A stretch of 8,405 nucleotides of DNA from an uncultured Oxalobacteraceae bacterium. Lineage in GTDB: Bacteria; Pseudomonadota; Gammaproteobacteria; Burkholderiales; Burkholderiaceae. The first letter of the stretch is position 1; each line of letters starts with the position of its first letter. The stretch is from NCBI GenBank assembly GCA_946479255.1, contig CAMLFK010000221.1, positions 1 through 8,405 on the forward strand, in the 5' to 3' direction. Position numbers and translations under genes: made by a program. Below, piece after piece: positions 1 to 6,449 of this stretch. The notes below the pieces were generated by a model. It was not told where the DNA came from. It searched no databases and saw only the letters and a list, made by a program, of their open reading frames with translations.

Positions 1-2
1 TC

Positions 3-890
3 CCCTTCGTCAAATTCGGCGGCCTGAAGTTCCTCGAAGCCTCGCACATCAAGGACGTGCTGGCGCTGCTGCGCTTTGCCCAGAATCCGAGCGGCAGGCT
101 GGCGGGCTTTCGGGTCGCGCAATTGATTCCCGGTATAGGCGCGGCAAGCGCCACCCGCCTGCTCGATGCGGTCGGTGAGGCCGCCGAGCCGATGGCGGCC
201 TTGGAAGCCTTCGCGCCGCCGCCGCGCAGCCGGACCGATTGGGCCAGCTTCGTCGAACTCTACCGCGCGCTGCGCACGCCCGGACTGCGCTGGCCCGCCG
301 ATATCGACCTGGCCCGCAACTGGTACCTGCCGCACCTGGAACGCATGCACGACGACGCCCAGGTGAGGGCGGCCGACGTGGCCCAGTTGGCGCAATTGGC
401 AGGTGGCTATGGTTCGCGCGAAACCTTCCTGGCCGAGATCACGCTCGATCCGCCCGAAGCCACCAGCGACCGCGCCGGGCCGCCCCTGCTGGACGAGGAT
501 TATCTGATTCTGTCGACCATCCATTCCTCCAAAGGACAGGAATGGAAATCGGTCCACGTGCTCAACGTGGTGGACGGCTGTATCCCGTCCGACATGGCCA
601 CCGGTAATGCCGCCGATATCGAAGAGGAACGCCGCTTGCTGTATGTGGCCATGACGCGCGCGCGGGAACACTTGCACCTGGTGGTGCCGAACCGCTTTTT
701 CATCAAGCAGCAGGCCCAGATGGGCGACCGTCATGTGTACGCGGCGCGCACCCGCTTTGTCAGCCCGGCCATGCTCAAGCATTTCGAGGAATGCGTGTGG
801 GTCACCGCCGATAAGGTTCAAGCGCGTACGCCAATGCCCGACAGCGTGCGCATGCTGGTGCGCGAGCGCGCGCGCAGCGCCTGGAAATGA
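3..890 (+). CDS. UvrD/Rep-family ATP-dependent DNA helicase, C-terminal part (5' truncated by window edge)
   Basis: This is the last 295 residues of a superfamily I 3'-5' DNA helicase, the group that unwinds DNA in repair and replication restart using ATP. The frame is open from base 3, so the true start lies left of the window; the GTG at 57 is an internal valine. It begins with the post-motif-IV segment FVKFGGLKFLEASHIKD, typical of UvrD/PcrA/Rep proteins. Helicase motif V (HSSKGQEW) lies at about 522-545 and motif VI (EEERRLLYVAMTRAREHL) at about 621-674. Between them is VVDGCIPSDMATG, and after motif VI comes a short tail with no extra nuclease domain visible. The Walker A/B motifs would be in the missing N-terminal half. 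The exact paralogue (UvrD, Rep or a third relative) cannot be fixed from this part. It ends in TGA and converges on the HD-domain gene. The family call is firm. Confidence 0.93.
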   Translation, partial: PFVKFGGLKFLEASHIKDVLALLRFAQNPSGRLAGFRVAQLIPGIGAASATRLLDAVGEAAEPMAALEAFAPPPRSRTDWASFVELYRALRTPGLRWPADIDLARNWYLPHLERMHDDAQVRAADVAQLAQLAGGYGSRETFLAEITLDPPEATSDRAGPPLLDEDYLILSTIHSSKGQEWKSVHVLNVVDGCIPSDMATGNAADIEEERRLLYVAMTRAREHLHLVVPNRFFIKQQAQMGDRHVYAARTRFVSPAMLKHFEECVWVTADKVQARTPMPDSVRMLVRERARSAWK

Positions 891-969
891 TCCAGCGCGG
901 CAAAAACAGTGTCTCTGCAAGCGCTTTCATCCCTCATCGCAGGGGTGTTATCCCCGTTTTCAGATTTTG

Positions 970-983
970 TAGGAATATCCCTA
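970..983. promoter_or_regulatory. Near-palindromic site resembling an RcsAB box / NarL-family response-regulator site
   Basis: TAGGAATATCCCTA is 12/14 identical to its own reverse complement. It also matches the enterobacterial RcsAB-box consensus TAAGAATATTCCTA at 12 of 14 positions. LuxR/NarL-type response regulators of betaproteobacteria (BvgA is the known case) bind similar inverted heptads. No annotated gene start follows it, so a role would need an unrecognised transcript. Which regulator binds, if any, is unknown. Confidence 0.3.
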
Positions 984-1113
984 AATGTTGCCGACTTGGC
1001 TAGGGGGCCTTCTCGCTAAGTCATTGATTTGTTTGACTCTTATTTTTGCCCGCGAAATGGGCACTTTGTCGAAGACCCCGCCAATACGGGCTTTCCGCGC
1101 TGTCAAGAGGGGC

Positions 1114-1148
1114 TTGTCCACAAAGTTATCCACAGTTTGTGTGGATAG
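1114..1148. promoter_or_regulatory. Cluster of three DnaA boxes
   Basis: TTGTCCACA at 1114-1122 (+, one mismatch to TTATCCACA), a perfect TTATCCACA at 1126-1134 (+), and TGTGGATAG at 1140-1148 (a minus-strand CTATCCACA, one mismatch) lie within 35 bp. The gaps between boxes are 3 and 5 bp. The second and third boxes form a perfect 8-bp inverted repeat, TATCCACA/TGTGGATA, around GTTTG. Clusters of this type occur in replication origins, in DnaA-titrating loci and in DnaA-controlled promoters. Here there is no adjacent dnaA, dnaN or rep gene and no gene start, so the role is open. The sequence match is clear; the function is inference. Confidence 0.55.
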
Positions 1149-1202
1149 GCTAAAAACCGTCGAGATATCAAGAACTTGGCGCCATGCTGCGGCTGAGAAA
1201 AC

Positions 1203-1826
1203 TCAGCTTGTGGCTGCTTTGAGCCGCTTGAGCTCATCGAGAAAACGGGCACAGGCGATGCCTGGAGGCCACGGCTCCCATGCCACGCCGCCATACACAT
1301 CCAGCAGAGGGTCGCTGTCGAGGGCGGGCGCATGGATTTTGAGGGTCCCGCGCACCTCGGCCCGTGTCCAGCCGACCACATGCACCGCCTCGCTGGCGGC
1401 GGCCAGGCGGTCGGCGCGCTTGTGCAGCCGGTGTTCGGACGGCGTCCAGTGCGGCAAGCCGTAGCGCAGGAACACCGCCTGTTCGAGGCGCCGCGACAGT
1501 GCGCGAAAACCGTCGCCCAGGAATGGTTTGATAACGGAAATGGCGTCGAAGCCGAGCAAACCTTCCTCGGCGTCATGCAGAAGTTCCCGCAGTTCGATGA
1601 GCGGCGTCAAGGGCGCGGGAGACAGCGCGCGCCGCAGCAGCATGACGGTCAGGGAATGCTGGGCCACCGACAGCGGCAAGGGCCAGGCCGAGTGGCCACC
1701 CCAGCGGTAGGTGCGCGCCAGGCCCAGGGCCAGGTCGGCGTCGTCCCAGTCGAACGGCGTGGGATCGAGCAGGTCGAGGCGTTTTCCGGATGGCATGCGC
1801 ACCCAGGCGCGCAATTGTTGAGTCAT
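1203..1826 (-). CDS. HD-domain phosphohydrolase, YfbR-like
   Basis: A 207-residue cytoplasmic protein with the metal-binding HD fold of the YfbR (5'-deoxynucleotidase) type, enzymes that dephosphorylate deoxynucleoside monophosphates. The aligned YfbR signature is present: RW at 41-42 (YfbR R18-W19), H57 in SVAQHS (H33), H84-D85 in LLHDAEE (H68-D69), E88, and D139 in KRADRLAAASEA (D137). The metal ligands therefore look intact. The rest is divergent and the substrate is not certain; a phage-type or orphan HD hydrolase with another nucleotide substrate is possible. I chose ATG at 1826: AGGGA ends 4 nt before it, whereas the TTG one codon upstream sits too close. It follows the PEP-CTERM gene on the same strand after 98 bp, with a hairpin just before its ribosome binding site. 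It ends in TGA, convergent with the helicase gene. Confidence 0.82.
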   Translation of the reverse strand: MTQQLRAWVRMPSGKRLDLLDPTPFDWDDADLALGLARTYRWGGHSAWPLPLSVAQHSLTVMLLRRALSPAPLTPLIELRELLHDAEEGLLGFDAISVIKPFLGDGFRALSRRLEQAVFLRYGLPHWTPSEHRLHKRADRLAAASEAVHVVGWTRAEVRGTLKIHAPALDSDPLLDVYGGVAWEPWPPGIACARFLDELKRLKAATS

Positions 1827-1838
1827 CAAGTCCCTAGC

Positions 1839-1863
1839 AGATGGCGGTCACAAGCCGCCATCT
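1839..1863 (-). promoter_or_regulatory. 9-bp stem-loop directly upstream of the HD-domain gene
   Basis: AGATGGCGG (1839-1847) and CCGCCATCT (1855-1863) pair perfectly around a 7-nt loop. On the minus strand the stem ends 3 nt before the AGGGA ribosome binding site and 12 nt before the ATG at 1826. No U-tract follows, so it is not a typical intrinsic terminator. A role in translation, RNA stability or processing between two co-transcribed genes is inference. Confidence 0.4.
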
Positions 1864-1882
1864 TACACATTGGGACAGGGAG

Positions 1883-1910
1883 CGGCCATCCGGCTGGGGT
1901 GCCGGGGCCG
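1883..1910 (-). terminator. Strong GC stem-loop after the PEP-CTERM gene (possible terminator or processing element)
   Basis: CGGCC-AT-CCGGC (1883-1894) pairs with GCCGG-GGCCG (1901-1910): ten base pairs with a 2-nt bulge and a TGGGGT loop. It starts 18 nt downstream of the PEP-CTERM stop codon on the minus strand. No run of U follows, so it would be a U-less or Rho-assisted terminator, or an mRNA 3'-end stabiliser separating this gene from the HD gene. Confidence 0.35.
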
Positions 1911-1927
1911 TGTTGCTGGTGTGATGC

Positions 1928-3196
1928 TTAGCGCGCTTTTGCGCGCGTCCCGGCACGGCGCCGCCGTACCAGTCCCAGCACCGCCAGCGTGCCGATGACC
2001 AGGCCGGCGGTGGCGGGTTCGGGTATCTTGCCCGATGCGCGCGGGGTATCGCCGGTATTGAGCGAGGGCAGCGGGCCGGGCGGCCAGACTTTGCCGATGT
2101 CCGTTTCAATAATTTCCGGCTCGACTGGCTGCCGGCTCGGCAGTTCGCTCTCCGCCGTGTCGTCGGCAAAGCGCGGTGGCGTGGGCGATTGGGCCGGGTC
2201 CTCAGCGCCCGTCCCGGTCCCAGTTTCCCCGTTGCCGCCGCTCGGTCCCGGAGCGGAACCGGCCGGGCCATCGGAGGGTGGGTCCGCCGGTGGGGTATCA
2301 CCGGCGCCAAGCGGCGGAGCCAGCAAGACCGTGTCCGGCTGGCCGTTGCTGCCTGGCGCCTGGGGCGCCTGGTACAAGCTTGGCGGCGGCGCGTTCAGTG
2401 CCGGGGCGCCGGCGCTGCGGGAACTCCTCATGCTGTAAGGGCTTCCAGACAGCAAGCGCGCGCCGAAGGACTCCATGCTTTCCATCTTGCTTGTGCCCAT
2501 CGCCAGCACGGGACCTCCCGCCAGATTGCCGCTGTTATAAGTCTTGAGCGGGCCTGCGCCCTTGCCGGCACCCTTGCCTTCATCGGCGCCGCTGGACACT
2601 TCGCGCACTTCCACGCCTTCTTCGGTGGACGAGTCCAGCACCTCCGCGGACGGTTCATCCGCCGCAACTGGCAGTTGGGCAATGTCGGAAATCCGGTTTG
2701 CACAACGGGTACGCACTTCGTTGACGCCATCCGACAGCAAGGTCTCGCCGGCAGGCAAGATCACCTTGTTGGCGGTCCAGTAAATCTTGTCACCTTTACG
2801 GTAGGACACGTACACGGCACGGGCCTTGCTGACTTTGACTTTGAGCGCAGCACCGACCTTGAATTGGGCATAGTGAGCCGCCACCACCTTGTCGCTCTTG
2901 ACCACCCGGGCCAGTTCCGCGCCGTCGGCCACGCCCCCCGGCACCACCGAATACGGATAAATGCGGCGTGCCGCGCGGGCTGGGCCCGCAGCCGGCGCCA
3001 GCGAAGACAGGGTGGCTGGTCCGGCCGCCAGGACTACGCCGCCGTCATCGAAGGCGGTCGAGCGTACCGCCAGCGTACTGGACGGCATCATCATCCAGGC
3101 ACTGCCCATCAGCATGGCACATGCCGACGCCCACAAAATCGCCAGTTTCTTGCTTGAAACCCGAGCTGAACGTGAAGTGTAGTTGCGCCGTACCAT
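1928..3196 (-). CDS. PEP-CTERM sorting-domain protein
   Basis: A 422-residue envelope protein with, in order: a basic N-terminus and a hydrophobic signal/anchor segment (about 18-44); a compact conserved-looking domain (about 80-170) running from YPYSVVPGG through YVSYRKGDKIYW to RTRCANRIS, which I recognise only as a recurrent region in betaproteobacterial proteins of unknown function; an acidic stretch (180-205); a Gly/Pro/Ser/Thr-rich low-complexity linker (about 260-345); and a C-terminal PEP-CTERM tail made of PEP (392-394), a hydrophobic helix (about 397-410) and an RRRR-rich end. In the exosortase (EpsH) system such tails are cut and the protein is sorted to the outer surface, usually alongside exopolysaccharide. 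No exosortase gene is in the window. ATG 3196 is the first ATG after an upstream in-frame stop; no Shine-Dalgarno sequence is visible before it, so the exact start is less sure. Identity by tail is firm; function is unknown. Confidence 0.88.
   Translation of the reverse strand: MVRRNYTSRSARVSSKKLAILWASACAMLMGSAWMMMPSSTLAVRSTAFDDGGVVLAAGPATLSSLAPAAGPARAARRIYPYSVVPGGVADGAELARVVKSDKVVAAHYAQFKVGAALKVKVSKARAVYVSYRKGDKIYWTANKVILPAGETLLSDGVNEVRTRCANRISDIAQLPVAADEPSAEVLDSSTEEGVEVREVSSGADEGKGAGKGAGPLKTYNSGNLAGGPVLAMGTSKMESMESFGARLLSGSPYSMRSSRSAGAPALNAPPPSLYQAPQAPGSNGQPDTVLLAPPLGAGDTPPADPPSDGPAGSAPGPSGGNGETGTGTGAEDPAQSPTPPRFADDTAESELPSRQPVEPEIIETDIGKVWPPGPLPSLNTGDTPRASGKIPEPATAGLVIGTLAVLGLVRRRRAGTRAKAR
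1931..1946 (-). other. GCGCGC-tetraloop hairpin covering the last codons of the PEP-CTERM gene
   Basis: GCGCGC (1931-1936), TTTT loop, GCGCGC (1941-1946) form a perfect 6-bp hairpin that encodes the final Arg-Ala-Lys-Ala-Arg residues and abuts the TAA. In the mRNA (minus strand) the loop reads AAAA and no U-tract follows. It may simply reflect coding of the basic tail; an mRNA 3'-end role is possible. Confidence 0.25.
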
Positions 3197-3413
3197 GTTG
3201 GAGGAATGAAAAGGATGATAAGAACTTCAGGGTATCACCATTTCTGATAGTAAATCTATATTCTCTTGAGAAAAATTAGTTATCGTTGTGGAAATGCCGA
3301 CTCACTGGCTTGCGCTGCGTAGGACGGTGCCGCGAAACAGTTGGAGCGGCGCGCCTTTTTGAGTGACAATCGTTCGCAGGGGCGCCACTGTCGGTGCCGT
3401 CGGGAACCGGGCC
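3197..3413. promoter_or_regulatory. Divergent AT-rich control region between the PEP-CTERM gene and glpD
   Basis: This spacer must contain promoters for both neighbours. Its core, about 3205-3300, is much richer in A/T than the flanking genes. TATATT at 3257-3262 is a possible -10 box for glpD, and TACTAT (minus strand, 3247-3252) a possible -10 box for the PEP-CTERM gene; neither has a good -35 partner. Two small inverted repeats may be operators: TATCA (3233-3237) with TGATA (3245-3249), and TTCTC (3261-3265) with GAGAA (3268-3272). The regulator is unknown. Confidence 0.45.
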
Positions 3414-4952
3414 TTGAACCAGACAAACAATAGCGGGGAGAACCGCGGCAAACAGATCGACTGCGACTTGCTGATCGTGGGCGGCGGCATCAACGGCGTG
3501 GGCATCGCGCGCGATGCGGCCGGGCGCGGCCTGTCGGTGGTGCTGTGCGAAAAGGACGACCTGGCTTCGCACACCTCGTCCGCCTCCAGTAAGCTTATCC
3601 ACGGCGGCCTGCGCTACCTGGAACACTATGCCTTTGGCCTGGTGCGCAAGGCACTGATCGAACGGGAAGTGCTGCTGCGCAGCGCGCCGCACATCATGTG
3701 GCCGCTGCGCTTCGTGATGCCGCACGACGCCGGCCAGCGGCCGCAATGGCTGATCCGCGCGGGGCTGTATTTATATGACCGCCTGGCCCGGCGCGAATTT
3801 TTGCCCGGTTCCAGGTCGCTGGCCTTGCGCCGCCATCCGGCCGGCGCGCCGCTCAAGGCGGCCTTCACCCGCGGCTTCGAGTATTCCGACGGCTGGGTCG
3901 ACGATGCCCGGCTGGTGGTACTGACCGCACTGGACGCGCGCGAGCGCGGCGCCACCATCCTGACCCGCACCGCCTGTTCAGCTCTGGAGCGCGGTCCCCA
4001 GCACTGGACGGCCACCCTGGACGGCGCCGATGGCCAGTCTACGGCCGTGCGCGCGCGCTGCCTGGTCAACGCCACCGGCCCGTGGGCCGCGCGCCTGCTG
4101 CAGGGCAGCCTGCCAGGGCAGCAGCCGCTGCGCCTCATCAAGGGCAGCCACATCGTGGTGCCGCGCCTGTTCGCGCATCCCTACGCCTACATCTTCCAGC
4201 ACCCGGACGGGCGCATCGTGTTCGCCATTCCTTATGAACAGGAGTTCACCCTGATCGGCACCACCGACCTCGATTACCACGGCGAGCTCGATCAGGTAGC
4301 GATCAGCGCCGAGGAAGTGAGCTATCTGTGCCAGCTGGTCAACCGCTACTTCGAGCGCCAGATTACCCCGCTTGACGTGCGCTGGAGCTACGCCGGCGTG
4401 CGCCCGCTGGTGCAGGAAGGCGGCGTCGATGCCGCCGCCGTCACGCGCGACTTCCGCCTGGCGCACGACACCGAGGGCGCGCCGCTGCTGACCGTTTTTG
4501 GGGGCAAGATCACCACTTTCCGCCGCCTGGCCGAACAGGCGCTCGACTGGATCGCCCCGGTGCTCGGATCGCGCGCGCAAGGCTGGACGGCCGGTGCCTG
4601 CCTGCCGGGCGGCGATCTGTTCGGCGAACGGCCGTCCAGCCGCGCGGTGCTCGAATTCGACCAGTGGCTGGCCTGCCTGCAGCGCCGCCATTGCTGGCTG
4701 CCGCCCGCGCTCGCGGCCCGCTATGCGCGTGCCTACGGCACCCGCGCCAACAGCCTGCTGGCCGGCTGCGAGGCCATGGCCGACCTTGGGCAAGAAATCC
4801 TGCCCGGCCTGCACGCCGCCGAAGTGGAATATTTGATGGGCCAGGAGTGGGCGCGCTGCGCCGACGATATCCTGTGGCGCCGCTCCAAGCTCGGCCTGCA
4901 CCTGCCGCCGGGCAGCGCCGAGGTGCTGGACCGCTGGATCGCCGCTCGCTAG
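3414..4952 (+). CDS. glpD: Aerobic glycerol-3-phosphate dehydrogenase (FAD-dependent)
   Basis: GlpD oxidises sn-glycerol-3-phosphate to dihydroxyacetone phosphate and passes electrons through FAD to ubiquinone at the inner face of the cytoplasmic membrane, feeding glycerol and lipid-derived G3P into glycolysis. The N-terminus holds the FAD-binding dinucleotide fold (CDLLIVGGGINGVGIARDA), followed by the family signatures SSKLIHGGLRYLE, SYAGVRPLVQ and FGGKITTFRRLAEQ. The C-terminal helical domain is complete. Start choice: TTG at 3414 gives 512 residues, close to the roughly 500 usual for GlpD, and has GGGA 8 nt upstream. An in-frame GTG at 3363 would add 17 residues unlike GlpD and has no well-spaced ribosome binding site. 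No glpF, glpK or glpR is adjacent, so it stands alone. It ends in TAG 15 bp from the convergent yceI-like gene with no clear terminator between. Confidence 0.95.
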   Translation: MNQTNNSGENRGKQIDCDLLIVGGGINGVGIARDAAGRGLSVVLCEKDDLASHTSSASSKLIHGGLRYLEHYAFGLVRKALIEREVLLRSAPHIMWPLRFVMPHDAGQRPQWLIRAGLYLYDRLARREFLPGSRSLALRRHPAGAPLKAAFTRGFEYSDGWVDDARLVVLTALDARERGATILTRTACSALERGPQHWTATLDGADGQSTAVRARCLVNATGPWAARLLQGSLPGQQPLRLIKGSHIVVPRLFAHPYAYIFQHPDGRIVFAIPYEQEFTLIGTTDLDYHGELDQVAISAEEVSYLCQLVNRYFERQITPLDVRWSYAGVRPLVQEGGVDAAAVTRDFRLAHDTEGAPLLTVFGGKITTFRRLAEQALDWIAPVLGSRAQGWTAGACLPGGDLFGERPSSRAVLEFDQWLACLQRRHCWLPPALAARYARAYGTRANSLLAGCEAMADLGQEILPGLHAAEVEYLMGQEWARCADDILWRRSKLGLHLPPGSAEVLDRWIAAR

Positions 4953-4967
4953 CGCTTTTGTCGGGGC

Positions 4968-5648
4968 TTATTTGGGTACCGGCTGCGCCACGATCGCAAA
5001 GCGCAGCTCCATCTGGTCCTGCACGCTCAAGGCGCCGCCCATAATGGACATCGGCGTGATCCCGAAATCGGACTGCAGCAGGCGCATGCTGCCGCTGGCC
5101 GCAAGCAGGCCGGCAGTCGTCTCGACCACGGTCGGCACCTCATACTTGTTGGTCACGCCATGCAGCGTGACCGTCAGGCGCATGGTGCCGGGCTTGTTCT
5201 TGAGCGCTTCCGCGCGCAGCAGCACCAGCGGATGGCGCTCCGCGTCGAGCACCTTGCCGAGCATATTGGCGCGGGTGCCCGCAATGGCGTCGGCCGACGG
5301 CTCGGTATCCAGGCTGGCCTCCTTGCGCAGCGCCGGATCGTCGACGATCATCTCGTCGAGCCGGAACTGGAAGTCCGCGCGCCCGCTGCGCGGGGCCGCA
5401 TAGCCGCTGATGGCGCGGCTGGCCACCACGTGGTCGTGGCCGAAGCGCGCAAACGGCCCGCCGCGCCGGACCGTCACCGCGATGAGCGAGCGCGCGCTGT
5501 CGATGCGCCAGACCGGCTCGCGTTTAGCGGCTGCGCGGTACCAGGCGCCATGGTCGACAGCCGGTGCGCTCGGTTCGCGCGGCACTTGCGGCGGGGCGCA
5601 GCCGGCCAGCAGGGCGGCGCAAAACATTATTCTCAACAATTGCTTCAT
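4968..5648 (-). CDS. YceI-family lipoprotein
   Basis: A 226-residue YceI-domain protein. YceI proteins form a lipocalin-like barrel that binds isoprenoid-type lipids in the periplasm; their physiological role is poorly defined. The N-terminus is a lipoprotein signal: MKQLLRIMFCAALLAGC with lipobox LAGC at 14-17 and Ala after the Cys, which predicts outer-membrane sorting. A short Pro-rich linker follows. The YceI domain then runs from WRIDSARSLIAVTV (about 47) to the end, with FARFGHDHVVA, ERHPLVLLRAE, LTLHGVTNKYEVP and QSDFGITPMSIMGG. I chose ATG 5648; an in-frame ATG 18 codons upstream (5702) would put a non-signal basic stretch before the lipobox. No strong ribosome binding site is visible. 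It is divergent from the GST pair. The soluble YceI form is more usual, so membrane anchoring is the notable point. Confidence 0.87.
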   Translation of the reverse strand: MKQLLRIMFCAALLAGCAPPQVPREPSAPAVDHGAWYRAAAKREPVWRIDSARSLIAVTVRRGGPFARFGHDHVVASRAISGYAAPRSGRADFQFRLDEMIVDDPALRKEASLDTEPSADAIAGTRANMLGKVLDAERHPLVLLRAEALKNKPGTMRLTVTLHGVTNKYEVPTVVETTAGLLAASGSMRLLQSDFGITPMSIMGGALSVQDQMELRFAIVAQPVPK

Positions 5649-5667
5649 GCCGCGATTGTGGCACGAT

Positions 5668-5683
5668 CGCCGCCGCGGCGGCG
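5668..5683. repeat. Perfect 16-bp GC palindrome in the yceI/GST divergent region
   Basis: CGCCGCCGCGGCGGCG equals its own reverse complement. It lies 19 bp upstream of the yceI-like ATG and 58 bp upstream of the first GST ATG. It may be an operator or simply a GC-rich symmetrical run; nothing else supports a function. Confidence 0.35.
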
Positions 5684-5709
5684 CAATTACGCACGGATGC
5701 AATTCGGTC

Positions 5710-5715
5710 TATGAT
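5710..5715 (+). promoter_or_regulatory. Candidate -10 box for the GST pair
   Basis: TATGAT matches the sigma-70 -10 consensus at five of six positions and would start transcription about 20 nt before the ATG at 5742. The -35 region is poor (TTACGC with a 17-bp spacer), so this is tentative. Confidence 0.3.
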
Positions 5716-5741
5716 GCTTGTTTTACATCGCGGAGCCCACA

Positions 5742-6449
5742 ATGATCGACCTGTACTCGGCCGCCACCCCGAACGGCCACAAGATTTCGATTGCGCTGGA
5801 AGAGCTGGCGCTGCCCTACAATCTGCATGCGCTCGAACTGTCGACGAACGTGCAAAAGGAACCGTGGTTCCTGGCGATCAATCCGAATGGCCGCATCCCG
5901 GCCATCATTGATAGAAGCTTTGGCGATTTCGTGGTCTTCGAATCCGGCGCCATCCTGCTCTACCTGGCCGAAAAGACCGGCAAGCTGATGCCGTCTGATG
6001 TGCGCGGCCGCTCGCTGGTGACCCAGTGGCTGATGTTCCAGATGGGCGGGGTAGGGCCGATGATGGGCCAGGCGAATGTGTTTTACCGCTACTTCCCCGA
6101 AAAAATCCAGCCGGCGATCGACCGCTACCAGGGCGAGTGCAAGCGCCTGTTCCGCGTGCTCGACACCCGCCTCAAGGATCATGAATACCTGGCCGGCGAC
6201 TACTCGATCGCCGATATCGCCAACTGGGCCTGGGTCCGCACGCACAAGTGGAGCGGCGTGGCGATCGACGACCTGCCGCACCTGCAGCGCTGGGTCGAGG
6301 CCATCGGCGCCCGCCCGGCCGTGCAACAAGGGCTGCTGATGCCGCCTTCCGAGCGCGACCTGGACAAGGTCACGGAAGAAGAAGCCGCCCAGTTCTCCGC
6401 CAAGAACCGCAGCATGGTCGAAACCGGCCAGTCGAAGGGAAGCCAATGA
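5742..6449 (+). CDS. yfcG: YfcG-like glutathione S-transferase / disulfide-bond oxidoreductase
   Basis: A 235-residue cytosolic GST-fold protein that resembles E. coli YfcG (Nu class), a glutathione-dependent disulfide-bond oxidoreductase. The thioredoxin-like N-terminal domain opens with [15 protein letters not shown], which has Thr9 and Asn11 at the YfcG active-site positions. Then come NPNGRIPAI with the cis-proline P53 and [15 protein letters not shown] with the glutathione-contact pair E67-S68. The all-helical C-terminal domain contains [11 protein letters not shown] (100-110) and the SIADIA N-capping motif (155-160). The roughly 30-residue tail after about 205 is charged. Start ATG 5742 has GGAG 6 nt upstream; an ATG 8 codons earlier lacks one and adds residues absent from YfcG. 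The stop codon overlaps the next gene by ATGA. Confidence 0.9.
   Translation: MIDLYSAATPNGHKISIALEELALPYNLHALELSTNVQKEPWFLAINPNGRIPAIIDRSFGDFVVFESGAILLYLAEKTGKLMPSDVRGRSLVTQWLMFQMGGVGPMMGQANVFYRYFPEKIQPAIDRYQGECKRLFRVLDTRLKDHEYLAGDYSIADIANWAWVRTHKWSGVAIDDLPHLQRWVEAIGARPAVQQGLLMPPSERDLDKVTEEEAAQFSAKNRSMVETGQSKGSQ

Larger units (their letters stand above)
891..1202. other. Convergent gene-free spacer (312 bp) with putative binding sites
   Basis: No credible gene lies here. It separates the 3' ends of the helicase gene (+) and the HD-domain gene (-), so it should hold neither gene's promoter. It is visibly less GC-rich than its surroundings; 1021-1050 has only 9 G/C of 30 bases. It contains a near-palindromic 14-mer at 970-983 and a cluster of three DnaA-box-like 9-mers at 1114-1148, each listed separately. 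A weak GGGG/CCCC stem (942-955) followed by GTTTT could be a poor terminator for the helicase gene, but I do not call it. Confidence 0.7.

Noticed and set aside
948..956. TTATCCCCG as a fourth DnaA box
   Set aside because: Two mismatches to TTATCCACA, 158 bp from the cluster; too weak to count.
985..1464. A 159-codon plus-strand reading frame with AGGA upstream of its ATG
   Set aside because: More than half lies antisense to the well-supported HD-domain gene, its composition looks like non-coding GC-rich frame, and it shows no recognisable domain.
3317..3332. Minus-strand sigma-54-like element (CGGCAC...GC) for the PEP-CTERM gene
   Set aside because: The distance between the GG and GC elements is one base too long and the -12 half is poor; sigma-54 promoters do not tolerate this spacing.
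3978..4901. Long minus-strand reading frame of 307 codons
   Set aside because: Entirely antisense to glpD; a frame shadow typical of GC-rich genes, with no family resemblance.
4953..4967. Bidirectional terminator between glpD and the yceI-like gene
   Set aside because: Only 15 bp with a 4-bp CGCT/AGCG symmetry and no loop; no stable hairpin seen.
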